NCBI RefSeq assembly: GCF_014131695.1
Contig: NZ_CP036346.1
Span: 1,550,001 to 1,614,000, forward strand
Length of the DNA stretch: 64,000 bases
Direction: 5' to 3'
Source of the DNA: Thomasclavelia ramosa DSM 1402
GTDB taxonomy: Bacteria; Bacillota_I; Bacilli_A; Erysipelotrichales; Coprobacillaceae
Positions 1 to 9,960 of the stretch are shown here, piece by piece. The translations under genes and the position numbers were made by a program. The notes below the pieces were generated by a model, which had not been told where the DNA came from, made no database searches, and worked only from the letters and a program-made list of their open reading frames with translations. The stretch's first letter is position 1; the number at the start of each line of letters is the position of its first letter.

Positions 1-354
1 ACTAAAAATAATACTGGTCTAAAATTATGCTTTGCTTTTATTTATGGTGGACGTGATGAAATTTTAGAAGCAACAAAAAAACTAGCAATGAAAGTAAAAG
101 CTGGTGAATTAGGTGTAAATGAAATTAATGAAACTGTCTTTAATGATGAGTTGATGACTAAGGATCTACCGGAAGTTGATTTAATGATTAGAACTAGCGG
201 GGAACAACGTTTGTCGAATTTCCTGTTATGGCAATTAGCATATGCAGAATTTATTTTTACAGATGTTTTATGGCCCGATTTTAATGAAAATGAACTTGAT
301 AAAGCGATTTGGATGTACCAAAATCGTGATCGTCGTTTTGGAGGATTAAAATAA
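1..354 (+). CDS. uppS: Undecaprenyl diphosphate synthase, C-terminal part
   Basis: The window opens inside this gene; the frame is open from base 1, so the 5' end is missing and 117 codons remain. The product makes the C55 lipid carrier for wall synthesis by cis-prenyl chain elongation in the cytosol. The remaining part carries the family's conserved block with RTSGEQRLSNFLLWQ, then the Y-E-F and LWPDF elements near the C-terminus. It heads a lipid/isoprenoid operon and its stop overlaps the cdsA start by one base (TAATG). Identification is firm. Confidence 0.95.
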   Translation, partial: TKNNTGLKLCFAFIYGGRDEILEATKKLAMKVKAGELGVNEINETVFNDELMTKDLPEVDLMIRTSGEQRLSNFLLWQLAYAEFIFTDVLWPDFNENELDKAIWMYQNRDRRFGGLK

Positions 355-1136
355 TGAAAGAAAGAATTATTACGGCAATCTGTTTGATGCTGGTTGCTGT
401 TCCTTGTGTTATATTTGGGGGATATTATTTTAAAGGCTTGATTGGAGTGATTCTAGCATTGGCAGTGTATGAGATGTTACATATATGCACTCGTCCAAAA
501 ATAAAAATGTATTTATATCCAATCGTCTGTGGATTTTTTATCTATGGTTTTTTATTTGACCAGGATGATTTATTTTTAGCTTCTTATGGAATCTTAATCT
601 ATTTGATTGTCTTATTTGGAGCAACAATTTTTGATGACACCTTGACAATTGAACGCACTAGTTATATTTTTACGATGGGGGTACTAATATGTGCTGGTTT
701 ACACGCTTTAATGTCACTTCGTGATGTATATGGTTTTCAATATATTTTATTGCTTGCGTTAGCTACTTACGGTAGTGATACAGGCGCATATTTTGCAGGA
801 GTTTTTTTTGGTAAACACAAGTTGATTCCTCGATTATCTCCAAAGAAAACAATAGAAGGATCAATCGGTGGGGTGCTGCTTGGGACTTTACTATCAGTTG
901 GGTATGCTAGTTATTTAGGTTTGTTAGAAAATAATGTGATTTTAATTGCAGCATTTTTCGTTTTAACTTTCACTAGTCAAATTGGTGATCTAGTTTTTAG
1001 TGCTGTGAAACGTCATTTTGGAGTAAAAGATTACTCTAATTTATTACCTGGACATGGTGGCATATTAGATCGTATTGATAGTATTTTATTTAATGCAATA
1101 GTTTTTAGTTTCTTTTTAGTAATGGTGAGGTTATAA
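354..1136 (+). CDS. cdsA: Phosphatidate cytidylyltransferase
   Basis: Makes CDP-diacylglycerol from phosphatidate and CTP, the branch point of phospholipid synthesis. The 260-aa protein is a multi-pass membrane protein with about seven hydrophobic segments. The C-terminal CdsA signature is present: SPKKTIEGSIGG near residue 165, then QIGDLVFSAVKRHFGVKDYSNLLPGHGGILDRIDS. It sits between uppS (1-base overlap) and dxr (one base gap), the usual order in Bacillota, so it is almost certainly co-transcribed with them. Confidence 0.97.
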   Translation: MKERIITAICLMLVAVPCVIFGGYYFKGLIGVILALAVYEMLHICTRPKIKMYLYPIVCGFFIYGFLFDQDDLFLASYGILIYLIVLFGATIFDDTLTIERTSYIFTMGVLICAGLHALMSLRDVYGFQYILLLALATYGSDTGAYFAGVFFGKHKLIPRLSPKKTIEGSIGGVLLGTLLSVGYASYLGLLENNVILIAAFFVLTFTSQIGDLVFSAVKRHFGVKDYSNLLPGHGGILDRIDSILFNAIVFSFFLVMVRL

Positions 1137-1137
1137 A

Positions 1138-2289
1138 ATGAAAAAAATTACAGTATTAGGAGTTACTGGATCAATTGGAATGCAGACAGTTGATGTTGTA
1201 ATGAATCATCCTGAACAGTTTAAGATTACAGCAATGGCAGCAGGGTATAATGTGGCTAAGGTTGAGGAAATTTTAGCAATGATTGATGTTGAGTATATCT
1301 GTATGGTAAAAAAAGAAGATGCTTTATATCTTCAAGAAAAATATCCTGATCTTAAAGTTGTTTATGGTGAAAGTGGATTGATAGAAATTGCAACTTTACC
1401 AGAGATTGAGATTGTATTAAATGCAATTGTCGGATTTGCTGGTTTAGTCCCAACAATTGAAGCAATTAAAGCAAAAAAAGATATAGCTTTGGCGAATAAG
1501 GAAACTTTAGTCGTAGCGGGGCATATAATTACTGAACTGGTAAAAGAATATGGCGTCAAACTTCTACCGGTTGATAGTGAACACTCTGCTATTTTTCAAT
1601 CATTAAATGGCGAAGAACACAATAAAATTAAGAAGATTATTTTAACTGCTAGTGGTGGCAGCTTTCGTGATAAGCAACGTGATGAATTAGCAGGTGTAAC
1701 TGTTAAAGAAGCATTAAACCACCCGAATTGGTCAATGGGAGCTAAAATTACAATTGATTCTGCAACTTTATTTAACAAAGGGTTGGAAGTAATGGAAGCA
1801 AAATGGTTATTTGACGTGGATTATGATCAAATTGAAGTTTTAATTCATCCTGAAAGCATCATTCATTCGATGGTTGAATTTGTGGATACTTCAATTATCG
1901 GACAATTAGGCAATCCAGATATGCGGTTACCAATTCAATATGCTTTAACTTATCCAGAACGTGATTATTTAATTGGTGGTGAAAGTCTTGATTTAGCAAA
2001 GATTGCATCATTAACATTTAAAAAGCCAGATTTTGAACGTTTTAGAGCATTAGCTTTAGCTTATCAAGCCGGCAAAAGTGGTGGAAGTATGCCGTGTGTG
2101 TTAAATGGTGCAAATGAACAAGCAAATGAGCTATTTAGAAATGGTAAAATTGAGTTTCTTGAAATTGAAAATTTAGTTGAGAAAGCATTGAATAAACATC
2201 AGTTAGTCAAAAATCCAACACTTGAACAGTTGATTGAAATCGATGCTTGGGCTCGAAACTTTGTTTTAAAAGAGATAGGAGAAGATTAA
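1138..2289 (+). CDS. dxr: 1-deoxy-D-xylulose 5-phosphate reductoisomerase
   Basis: Second enzyme of the MEP isoprenoid pathway (DXP to MEP, NADPH-dependent). The 383-aa length is normal. The N-terminal GVTGSIGMQT is the NADPH-binding loop, ALANKETLVVAG is the conserved central block, LPVDSEHSAIFQSL holds metal/substrate ligands and TASGGSF and HPNWSMGAKITIDSATLFNKGLE complete the active site. Together with dxs and ispA further along the window it shows that this organism uses the MEP route. The stop overlaps the rseP start (TAATG). Confidence 0.98.
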   Translation: MKKITVLGVTGSIGMQTVDVVMNHPEQFKITAMAAGYNVAKVEEILAMIDVEYICMVKKEDALYLQEKYPDLKVVYGESGLIEIATLPEIEIVLNAIVGFAGLVPTIEAIKAKKDIALANKETLVVAGHIITELVKEYGVKLLPVDSEHSAIFQSLNGEEHNKIKKIILTASGGSFRDKQRDELAGVTVKEALNHPNWSMGAKITIDSATLFNKGLEVMEAKWLFDVDYDQIEVLIHPESIIHSMVEFVDTSIIGQLGNPDMRLPIQYALTYPERDYLIGGESLDLAKIASLTFKKPDFERFRALALAYQAGKSGGSMPCVLNGANEQANELFRNGKIEFLEIENLVEKALNKHQLVKNPTLEQLIEIDAWARNFVLKEIGED

Positions 2290-3368
2290 TGCAGACATTA
2301 ATTAATATTGTCGTTTTTATTTTGATTCTTGGAATCGTTGTGCTGATCCATGAGTTAGGACATTTTATTACGGCTAAATCGTTTGGGGTTTATTGTAGTG
2401 AATTTTCAATTGGGATGGGACCAAAGATATTTTCGCGCAAAAAAGGTGAGACAGAATATGAAATCAGAGCTTTACCAATTGGTGGTTTTGTATCAATGGC
2501 TGGAGAGGCTGATAATGATATTGAGGAATTTAAAGATGTTCCAATTGAGCGTACTTTAAAGGGCATTAGCTGCTGGAAAAAGTGTGTTGTTTTTTTAGCC
2601 GGAGTCTTTATGAATTTTGTTCTATCATTAGTAATTTTAATTGGTGTTTATTGTGTAATAGATGTTCAAACTAATACACCTGAAATCGGGAAAGTTACTT
2701 CGGACAGTCCCGCAATGATTGCAGGCCTTGAGGCGGGAGATACTATTTCTAAAATTACTTATGATGGTCATGAAAATATTATTGCATCTTTTGCAGACAT
2801 TCGTGAAGTGTTGAATAATGATAATCTTAAATCAAAAAGTGCTACAATAATGTTGCAAGTTGAATTGGTCCGTGATGGTAAAACAATTACTAAAGAAGTT
2901 AATGCAAAATATAATAGTGATTCTAATTCATACACAATGGGTTTGACTCCAGCAACAAGAAATTTAAGCTTTTTTGAAGCTATTAATTATGGGGTAACTA
3001 AATTTGTAGAGATGGCGCTGTTGATTTTTACAACATTAGGTAAGCTATTTACAGACTCCGCTAATACAATTGGACAATTGTCAGGACCAGCGGGAATTTA
3101 CAACGTAACGGCTCAAATTACTGAAACAGGATCAATTAGTCAATTATTAACATTGCTAGCTTTATTATCGACTAATATTGGAATGTTCAATTTATTGCCT
3201 ATTCCTGGTTTAGACGGTTGTCAAGTTATCTTTGCTGTGGTTGAAAGAGTAATCGGGCGTGAATTACCGTTAAAGGTTAAATATGGTTTACAAATTGCTG
3301 GATTAGCCCTTGTTTTTGGTCTAATGATCTTTGTAACCTTTAATGATATTTCTAGAATATTTGGATAA
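2289..3368 (+). CDS. rseP: RIP metalloprotease (site-2 protease) RseP/RasP
   Basis: Intramembrane zinc protease that cuts within membrane spans of anti-sigma factors and signal-peptide remnants. The HELGH zinc motif lies in the first membrane segment (about residues 22-26), a PDZ domain follows around residues 125-205, and the second catalytic motif NLLPIPGLDG lies near residue 305. I place the start at 2289, inside the dxr stop, rather than at an upstream ATG, because RseP proteins begin right before the first membrane helix. 359 aa. Confidence 0.95.
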   Translation: MQTLINIVVFILILGIVVLIHELGHFITAKSFGVYCSEFSIGMGPKIFSRKKGETEYEIRALPIGGFVSMAGEADNDIEEFKDVPIERTLKGISCWKKCVVFLAGVFMNFVLSLVILIGVYCVIDVQTNTPEIGKVTSDSPAMIAGLEAGDTISKITYDGHENIIASFADIREVLNNDNLKSKSATIMLQVELVRDGKTITKEVNAKYNSDSNSYTMGLTPATRNLSFFEAINYGVTKFVEMALLIFTTLGKLFTDSANTIGQLSGPAGIYNVTAQITETGSISQLLTLLALLSTNIGMFNLLPIPGLDGCQVIFAVVERVIGRELPLKVKYGLQIAGLALVFGLMIFVTFNDISRIFG

Positions 3369-3391
3369 AGGGAATTAATTTTCCCTTTTTT
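3367..3391 (+). terminator. Intrinsic terminator after rseP
   Basis: AAAGGGAA, a 6-base loop and TTCCCTTT form a stem followed by a T-run directly after the rseP stop. It ends the uppS-rseP operon. A TATAAT at 3396-3401 just downstream may be the -10 box for polC, but I see no good -35. Confidence 0.8.
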
Positions 3392-3442
3392 ATGCTATAA
3401 TGTTTGAGTGTTATATTGATAAGAATAATGAAGGATGATTTG

Positions 3443-6400
3443 ATGGAAAATAAATTATTAATATTATTAAAAAATTTAAAGATTGAAAGCCAAGCTAATA
3501 TTTTAAAAGAAGGAAAAATCAGTAAAGTTGTTGTAGCGAGAGATAATAGTTATACTTTTCACTTAGTGTTTAATCAGATTTTGCCATTTGAGGAGTATCA
3601 ATTATTAATAAATAACCGCGATAATTTTCCTTATCCTACTAAATATAAAATTAGTTATGAAACTGAATTTTTTAATCAAAATGAATTATTATTATATACC
3701 GGATACCTTTTAGAAAAATTAAAAAAAGATTATCCTGTTTGTGCTACTTTAACAGTTGAAAGTTTTAAAATCGAAGATAAAGTTATTAGAGTAGAAACAT
3801 GTAATGAAATTCAGTTAGAACAATTACGTCAGTTAAGAGCACAAATTGAAGATATGTTCAATGATGTAGGTATCGATAAAAATTTTGATTTTTATATTGA
3901 TGAAGAAAACGATGTATTTAAAGATATTAAAGAAGAGATGGAAGCTTATGAACCAGTTGAAATTGACCTTTCTTTAATCCAAAAGCCAGATAAACCGGCG
4001 TCAGAACAAAATAATTATAAGAATAATTATCGTCAAAAAAATGCAGCAATCGATATGAAAATTGAAGAGATTACTAATCAGACAATGGATAATAATATTG
4101 TAATAAAAGGCTTTGTTTTTAAAACAGAAATGATTAAAACAAGAGCGGGAAAACATATTCAAAGTTTATGGGTTACAGATTATACTGATTCAATTATTGT
4201 TAAACGTTTTGAAAACAATTCTAATAACTCGTTAGAAGAATTAAAAGTTATCGGTAAAGGCGGAGTTTGGGTAAAAGTTCGAGGTGAAGCCCGTTTTGAT
4301 AGCTTTGCACGCGAAACAGTTATGATGGCTCGCGAGGTTGAAGTGATTAAGAGCCCAGCACCACGTAAAGATACTAGTGAAGCAAAAAGAGTGGAATTAC
4401 ATACACATTCAAAAATGTCAGCGATGGATGGGGTTGGAACAATTACCCAATATATTAACGCTGTAGCAAGCTGGGGACATAAAGCAATTGCTGTAACTGA
4501 TCATGGTAATGTCCAATCTTTTCCTGAAGCTCAAATGGCAGCTGGAAAAGCAGGAATTAAAATGATCTATGGTGTTGAATTCAATATGATCGAACCGATT
4601 TTGAATATTGTTTATAACGAAATAGATACCTCAATTGAACATGCAACCTATGTTTCTTTTGACTTGGAAACAACAGGTCTATCAGTTATTCACGATGGGA
4701 TTACAGAATTTGGAGCTGTCAAAATTAAAAATGGAGAAGTAATTGATCGACTGCAAATGTTTGTGAATCCAGGGAAGAGCATTTCCTCAAGAATCACTAA
4801 TTTAACTAGCATTACTAATGATATGGTACGTAATGAACCGACGATTGATGCATTATTGCCTAGAATTATAGAATTTTTTGATGATTGTATTTTAGTCGCT
4901 CATAATGCTAATTTTGATATTGGATTTTTAAATGAGAATTTACGGCGAAATAATATGCCTGAAATTACGAACCCAATTATCGATTCATTGGCTTTAGCAC
5001 GAGCAATTTTGAAACCGATGAAATCGTATCGATTGGGGAATGTGTGCCGCAGTTATCGAGTAAATTATGATGATGAAGTGGCTCACCGTGCTGATTATGA
5101 TGCTGAAGTATTAGGTGATGTTTTTAACATGATGTTACATCAAATTATGCAAAGCGGTAAATATAATCTTTTAGACTTGTGTGAATTAACAGGGGATGAT
5201 GTTTATAAAATTGTTTATCCTTATCATATGACCGCATTGGCGTTAAATAAAGCTGGTTTAAAAAATATGTTTAAATTGGTTAGTGAAGCAAATACTAAAT
5301 ATTTTCATAATGGATCAAGAATTCCTAAAGAACGTTTAGAACATTATCGAGAAGGCTTATTATATGGCAGCAGTTGCTATAACGGTGATGTTTTTGAGGC
5401 GGCTCTGAACTTATCTGATGAAAAATTAGAACGGGCCATGGAATTTTATGACTATATTGAAATTCAACCACTTGAGGACTACTATCACTTAGTTGATCGT
5501 GGAAAATTGCAAGATACTGATGAGTTAATCAAATCTTTACATCGGATTATTGATTGTGCAAAAAAACTAGATAAATTAATTGTAGCAACTGGTGATGTTC
5601 ACTTTTTAGAAGTTCGTGATAAAATTTTTAGAGATGTTTTTATCTCTAATCCGACGATTGGAATTGGTCACCGTGCTCATCCGCTGTGTGATCGACGCAA
5701 TCCTAAGGCTAAAAATCCCTGCCAATATTTGAGAACAACTAATGAAATGTTAGAAGGTTATCCTTATTTACCACAAGACGAAGTATTTGAATATGTTGTT
5801 ACAAATACAAATAAAATTGCTGATATGGTTGAGGAAATCAAACCAGTGCATGATAAATTGTTCACGCCTAAGATAGATGGTGCAGACGAAAATCTAAAGA
5901 AGATTTGTTACGATACTGCGCATAAGACATATGGTAATCCGTTACCGCAAATTGTTGAAAAGCGCCTTGAAAAAGAACTTAGTAATATCATCAAGCATGG
6001 CTTTGGGGTCATTTACTATATTTCTCATCTATTAGTAAAAAAATCAAATGATGATGGCTATCTAGTAGGTTCTCGGGGATCTGTTGGTTCTTCATTTGTT
6101 GCAACAATGTCAGGAATAACAGAGGTAAATCCGTTACCGCCCCACTATGTATGCCTCCATTGTTCGCATAGCGAATTTTTAGAAGAAGGAATTGTGGCTG
6201 ATGGCTATGATTTGGAAGATAAAGTGTGCCCTAAATGCGGTAAAATAATGAAGGGTGAAGGACATAATATTCCATTTGAGACCTTCCTTGGATTTAACGC
6301 TGATAAAGTACCGGACATTGATTTAAATTTCTCAGGTGAATATCAAGCTAATGCACATGCTTTTACTAAAGAAATATTTGGTGAAGATCATGTTTTTAGA

Positions 6401-7765
6401 GCAGGAACGATTTCGACAGTAGCAGAAAAAACAGCTTATGGATATGCAAAAGGATATGCTGAATTAATGGGGACTGATCAAACAATTCGTTCTGCTGAAT
6501 TAGAGCGAATCGCAGCCGGCTGTGGTGGTGTTAAAAGAACAACAGGACAGCATCCTGGTGGGATCATCGTTATTCCAGGGGATATGGATGTATTTGATTT
6601 TACACCGTATCAATTTCCGGCAGATGATCTAAATGCTGCGTGGAAAACAACTCACTTCGATTTCCATGCTATTCATGATAATGTTTTGAAATTTGATATT
6701 TTAGGCCATGTCGATCCGACTGTAACACGATTTTTGCAAGATCTGACAGGTGTTGATCCTAAGGATATTCCAACTAACGATAAAAAAGTTATGAGTTTGT
6801 TTACTAGCAGTGAGGCATTAGGATGTAATCTTGATTTTATTGGTTGCAAAAATGGAGCTTTAGGGCTTCCTGAATTTGGTACCTCATTTGTACGTGGAAT
6901 GTTAGATCAAACCCAACCTAAAACATTTAATGATTTAGTTATTATCTCGGGGCTATCACATGGAACTGATGTATATTTAGGAAATGCTGAAACGTTAATT
7001 AAATCTGGGACTTGTACACTTTCTGAAGTAATTGGATGTCGTGATGATATTATGGTTTATTTGATTGAAAAAGGTTTGCCAAACAAGGATGCTTTCGATA
7101 TCATGGAATGTGTCCGTAAAGGTAAGTCACCGGTAGTTTTTCCAGAAAAAAAATATGAAGAACTAATGAAAGAATACAATGTACCGCAGTGGTATATTGA
7201 TTCTTGTAAAAAAATTAAATACATGTTCCCTAAGGCTCATGCTGCTGCCTATGTATTATCTGCAATTCGAGTAGCTTGGTGGAAATTATATTATCCACGA
7301 GAATATTATGCTGTTTATTTTACAACGAGATGTGATTTTTATGATATTGAAACACTTGTACAAGGTAAAGATGCTATCATGGCAAGACGAGCTGAAATAA
7401 CGCAGTTAAGAGCTGAACGGAGTTCTTCAAACAAAGATGAAGGATTATGGGATATTTTTGAAATCGCACTAGAAATGATTGAGCGGGGATTCCATTTTAA
7501 TCCAGTTAGTTTAGAGTATTCACAAGCTAGCAAGTTTATATTAGATCCAAACGATGAAAAAGGGTTGATTCCACCGTTTAGTGCAATTGATGCATTAGGT
7601 GAATCAGTAGCTAAAACAGTTGTAGATGCTCGAGCAGATGGTCCGTTTTTATCTAAAGAAGATGTTATTAAACGAACAAAGTTGAACAATTCACATATTA
7701 AAACACTATCTAAAATGGGGGTTTTTAATGGAATGCAGGAGCGTAATCAACTTTCACTTTTCTAA
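3443..7765 (+). CDS. polC: DNA polymerase III alpha subunit, PolC type
   Basis: Main replicative polymerase of low-GC Gram-positives, with built-in proofreading. 1440 aa from the ATG at 3443, chosen because AAGGA lies seven bases upstream; a longer frame begins at 3404 without a ribosome site. Order: N-terminal domain, OB fold (about 215-300), PHP domain starting at VELHTHSKMSAMDG (about 316), a DnaQ-like exonuclease inserted in PHP (FDLETTGLS, about 405), a four-Cys zinc module (CLHCS and CPKCGK, about 900-935), the catalytic palm (PDIDLNF) and the finger/C-terminal region. It follows rseP as in Bacillus. Confidence 0.98.
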   Translation: MENKLLILLKNLKIESQANILKEGKISKVVVARDNSYTFHLVFNQILPFEEYQLLINNRDNFPYPTKYKISYETEFFNQNELLLYTGYLLEKLKKDYPVCATLTVESFKIEDKVIRVETCNEIQLEQLRQLRAQIEDMFNDVGIDKNFDFYIDEENDVFKDIKEEMEAYEPVEIDLSLIQKPDKPASEQNNYKNNYRQKNAAIDMKIEEITNQTMDNNIVIKGFVFKTEMIKTRAGKHIQSLWVTDYTDSIIVKRFENNSNNSLEELKVIGKGGVWVKVRGEARFDSFARETVMMAREVEVIKSPAPRKDTSEAKRVELHTHSKMSAMDGVGTITQYINAVASWGHKAIAVTDHGNVQSFPEAQMAAGKAGIKMIYGVEFNMIEPILNIVYNEIDTSIEHATYVSFDLETTGLSVIHDGITEFGAVKIKNGEVIDRLQMFVNPGKSISSRITNLTSITNDMVRNEPTIDALLPRIIEFFDDCILVAHNANFDIGFLNENLRRNNMPEITNPIIDSLALARAILKPMKSYRLGNVCRSYRVNYDDEVAHRADYDAEVLGDVFNMMLHQIMQSGKYNLLDLCELTGDDVYKIVYPYHMTALALNKAGLKNMFKLVSEANTKYFHNGSRIPKERLEHYREGLLYGSSCYNGDVFEAALNLSDEKLERAMEFYDYIEIQPLEDYYHLVDRGKLQDTDELIKSLHRIIDCAKKLDKLIVATGDVHFLEVRDKIFRDVFISNPTIGIGHRAHPLCDRRNPKAKNPCQYLRTTNEMLEGYPYLPQDEVFEYVVTNTNKIADMVEEIKPVHDKLFTPKIDGADENLKKICYDTAHKTYGNPLPQIVEKRLEKELSNIIKHGFGVIYYISHLLVKKSNDDGYLVGSRGSVGSSFVATMSGITEVNPLPPHYVCLHCSHSEFLEEGIVADGYDLEDKVCPKCGKIMKGEGHNIPFETFLGFNADKVPDIDLNFSGEYQANAHAFTKEIFGEDHVFRAGTISTVAEKTAYGYAKGYAELMGTDQTIRSAELERIAAGCGGVKRTTGQHPGGIIVIPGDMDVFDFTPYQFPADDLNAAWKTTHFDFHAIHDNVLKFDILGHVDPTVTRFLQDLTGVDPKDIPTNDKKVMSLFTSSEALGCNLDFIGCKNGALGLPEFGTSFVRGMLDQTQPKTFNDLVIISGLSHGTDVYLGNAETLIKSGTCTLSEVIGCRDDIMVYLIEKGLPNKDAFDIMECVRKGKSPVVFPEKKYEELMKEYNVPQWYIDSCKKIKYMFPKAHAAAYVLSAIRVAWWKLYYPREYYAVYFTTRCDFYDIETLVQGKDAIMARRAEITQLRAERSSSNKDEGLWDIFEIALEMIERGFHFNPVSLEYSQASKFILDPNDEKGLIPPFSAIDALGESVAKTVVDARADGPFLSKEDVIKRTKLNNSHIKTLSKMGVFNGMQERNQLSLF

Positions 7766-7769
7766 GTAG

Positions 7770-7798
7770 TTGCAATAATTAAAAAAATGTGGTATTAT
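7770..7798 (+). promoter_or_regulatory. Sigma-A-type promoter of the rimP-nusA-infB operon
   Basis: TTGCAA (7770-7775), a 17-bp spacer and TATTAT (7793-7798) lie between polC and rimP. Spacing is ideal and both boxes are close to consensus. Confidence 0.65.
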
Positions 7799-7820
7799 TT
7801 ATTTAGTTTCATAGAGAAGC

Positions 7821-7838
7821 GAGTGGGGTGACCCACTC
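7821..7838 (+). promoter_or_regulatory. Stem-loop in the rimP operon leader
   Basis: GAGTGGG, loop GTGA and CCCACTC form a perfect 7-bp stem, followed by TTTATTATT, 26 bases before the rimP start. It could be a weak attenuator or a leader structure for control by NusA or another factor. The U-run is interrupted, so I do not call it a plain terminator. Confidence 0.5.
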
Positions 7839-7863
7839 TTTATTATTGAATAGAGGTGAAAGA

Positions 7864-8331
7864 ATGGAACTTTTAGATACGATTAAAACACTGATAAAAC
7901 CAATTTTAGAAAATAATGATGTATATCTTGATGATATTGAATACCTTCAGGAAAATGGCGAATGGTATCTTCGCATTTTTGTTGAAAAAAATGAAGGTTC
8001 CCTAGACATGGACACATGTGTAGCAGTTAGTGAAGCAATTAGTTTAAAGATGGATGAAGAAGATCCGATCAAAGGAGAATATTATTTAGAAGTTTCTTCA
8101 CCAGGTGTAGAAAAGCCCCTAAAGACTTTTGAGCAAGTTAAAGCTTCAGTAGGTAAGTATGTCTACGCTAAATTCATTAATCCAACTGCTGGAATGGATG
8201 AAGTGGAAGGATTTATTAAAACAATTGAAGATGAAACGATTGAATTTGAATATTTAGTTAAGAATATTAAGAAAAGAATTAAAATTGACTATAGCAATAT
8301 TAAATTTATAAGACTAGCTGTGAAATTTTAG
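7864..8331 (+). CDS. rimP: Ribosome maturation factor RimP
   Basis: Helps mature the 30S subunit. I start at the ATG at 7864, which follows AGAGGTGAAAGA; an in-frame GTG at 7828 lies within the leader hairpin and lacks a ribosome site. 155 aa. Family features include WYLRIFVEK in the N-terminal domain, EYYLEVSSPGVEKPL at the centre and an Sm-like C-terminal barrel. First gene of the conserved rimP-nusA-ylxR-ylxQ-infB-rbfA operon. Confidence 0.95.
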   Translation: MELLDTIKTLIKPILENNDVYLDDIEYLQENGEWYLRIFVEKNEGSLDMDTCVAVSEAISLKMDEEDPIKGEYYLEVSSPGVEKPLKTFEQVKASVGKYVYAKFINPTAGMDEVEGFIKTIEDETIEFEYLVKNIKKRIKIDYSNIKFIRLAVKF

Positions 8332-8343
8332 GAGGATAAAAAA

Positions 8344-9690
8344 GTGGCAAGTAAAAAATTCATGGATGCACTAAATTTATTAATTGAAGAAAAAGGGATT
8401 GAAAAAGATGTCTTTTTAGAAATGCTTAAAGAATCTATTGGTAAAGCATATAAGAAAAATTATTTAAACCCTGATGCTAATGTCCGTGTTGAAATTAATG
8501 AAAAAACTGGAAAGTTTAGATTATTTGAACTTCGAACAGTTGTTGATGATCTAGATGATGAAGATATTGAATTATCTCTAGAAGAAGCTCAAGCAATCAA
8601 TCCTAATTATCAAATTGGAGATGTTGTTGAAACTGAAGCCGATATCGAACATATTGGACGTTTGGCAGCTATTCAAACAAAACAATTATTTAGACAAAAG
8701 ATTCGCGAAACTGAAAAAGAAACACTTTATAACGAATTTGCAGATAAAAAAGATGATATCATCACAGGTATCGTTGATCGTGTTGAGGATAAATTTGCAA
8801 TTGTAAATATTGGTAAAACAGGAGCTTTCTTAGCTTCTAATCAACAAATTCCTGGTGAAAAATTAAATGAGGGTCAACATTTAAAAGTGTATGTTAGCGA
8901 TGTTGATCGTGGAACTAAAGGAACTCATATTGTTGTTAGCCGGACAGAGCCGAGTTTTGTTAAGAGATTATTTGAATTAGAAGTACCTGAAGTATACGAT
9001 GGAACAGTTGAAATCAAAGCAGTTTCACGGGAACCAGGTGAAAGAAGTAAGGTTGCTGTTTATACTAGTAATGAAAATATTGATCCAATTGGCTCTTGTG
9101 TTGGACCAAAGGGAAGTCGAGTTAAAAATGTAGTTGATGAGTTAAATGGTGAGATGATTGATATTATTTTATGGAGTAGTGATCCGGTTGTCTTTATTTC
9201 TAATGCCTTGAGTCCATCTGATGTTAAGTGGGTATCTATTAATGAAGAAAATCACAGTGCTTTAGTAGTTGTACCAGATGATCAATTATCTTTAGCTATC
9301 GGTAAGCGTGGTCAAAACGCTCGTTTAGCAGTACGTTTAACAGGTTGGAAGATTGATATTAAATCTGTTAGTGAGGCTGTTGAACTTGGTTTAATTGATC
9401 TTCAAACAGTTAATAATACAGAAGAATCATCACCTGTTGATGCTAGTTTTGAAGAAGAGTTTGCTCAAGAAATGTTAGATGAAGCAGTTGAGGAAGCTGT
9501 TGTGGAAGAAGCTGTTGAAGTTGCAGAAGAACCAGAAATCGAAGAAGAAGTTGTTGAGGTTGAAGAAGAACCTACTCAATCGAAAAAGGTTATTGAATAC
9601 GAAGATTTTGAAGATTTAGATGATGAATATAGTAAATATGATGAAGAAATCGATTACGATGAATATGATGAATACTATGATAAAGATTAA
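8344..9690 (+). CDS. nusA: Transcription factor NusA
   Basis: Binds RNA polymerase and RNA and modulates pausing, termination and antitermination. GTG start after GGAGGATAAAAAA. Domains: N-terminal RNAP-binding region (1-125), S1 domain (about 135-200), KH1 and KH2 (about 230-345; IGKRGQNARLA). The last 85 or so residues, after residue 360, are an unusual acidic tail rich in Glu, Asp and Tyr, ending YDEYDEYYDKD. Low-GC NusA proteins usually end near residue 350-370, so this tail is an extension. Confidence 0.96.
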   Translation: MASKKFMDALNLLIEEKGIEKDVFLEMLKESIGKAYKKNYLNPDANVRVEINEKTGKFRLFELRTVVDDLDDEDIELSLEEAQAINPNYQIGDVVETEADIEHIGRLAAIQTKQLFRQKIRETEKETLYNEFADKKDDIITGIVDRVEDKFAIVNIGKTGAFLASNQQIPGEKLNEGQHLKVYVSDVDRGTKGTHIVVSRTEPSFVKRLFELEVPEVYDGTVEIKAVSREPGERSKVAVYTSNENIDPIGSCVGPKGSRVKNVVDELNGEMIDIILWSSDPVVFISNALSPSDVKWVSINEENHSALVVVPDDQLSLAIGKRGQNARLAVRLTGWKIDIKSVSEAVELGLIDLQTVNNTEESSPVDASFEEEFAQEMLDEAVEEAVVEEAVEVAEEPEIEEEVVEVEEEPTQSKKVIEYEDFEDLDDEYSKYDEEIDYDEYDEYYDKD

Positions 9691-9702
9691 GGAGTGATTA
9701 AA

Positions 9703-9960
9703 TTGCGAAAAATCCCTTTAAGAAAATGTTTAGCAACGGGTGAACAGTTGCCAAAACAACAATTAATCAGAATCGTACGTAATAAAGAAGGTCAAGTAGC
9801 TGTCGATCCAACTGGTAAGATGAATGGACGAGGAGCTTATCTGAAACGTAGTCATGAAGCGTTCGTGTTAGCAAAAAAGAAAAAAGTTTTAGCTCGGGCT
9901 TTGCAGGTTGAAATTCCTGAAGAAATTTTCGTAGAACTGGAAAAATTTGCGGATGAATAA
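9703..9960 (+). CDS. ylxR: YlxR family RNA-binding protein (RNase P modulator RnpM)
   Basis: Small basic protein of the DUF448 family, recently tied to RNase P control in Bacillus. I prefer the TTG at 9703, eight bases after AAGGAG, to the GTG at 9694, which overlaps that ribosome site. About 85 aa; conserved block RKIPLRKCLATGEQLPKQQLIRIVR and NGRGAYLKRS. Lies between nusA and ylxQ as in most Bacillota. Confidence 0.9.
   Translation: MRKIPLRKCLATGEQLPKQQLIRIVRNKEGQVAVDPTGKMNGRGAYLKRSHEAFVLAKKKKVLARALQVEIPEEIFVELEKFADE

Noticed and set aside
7339-7689. 116-codon minus-strand frame inside polC
   Set aside because: Antisense shadow of a conserved part of PolC; no ribosome site.
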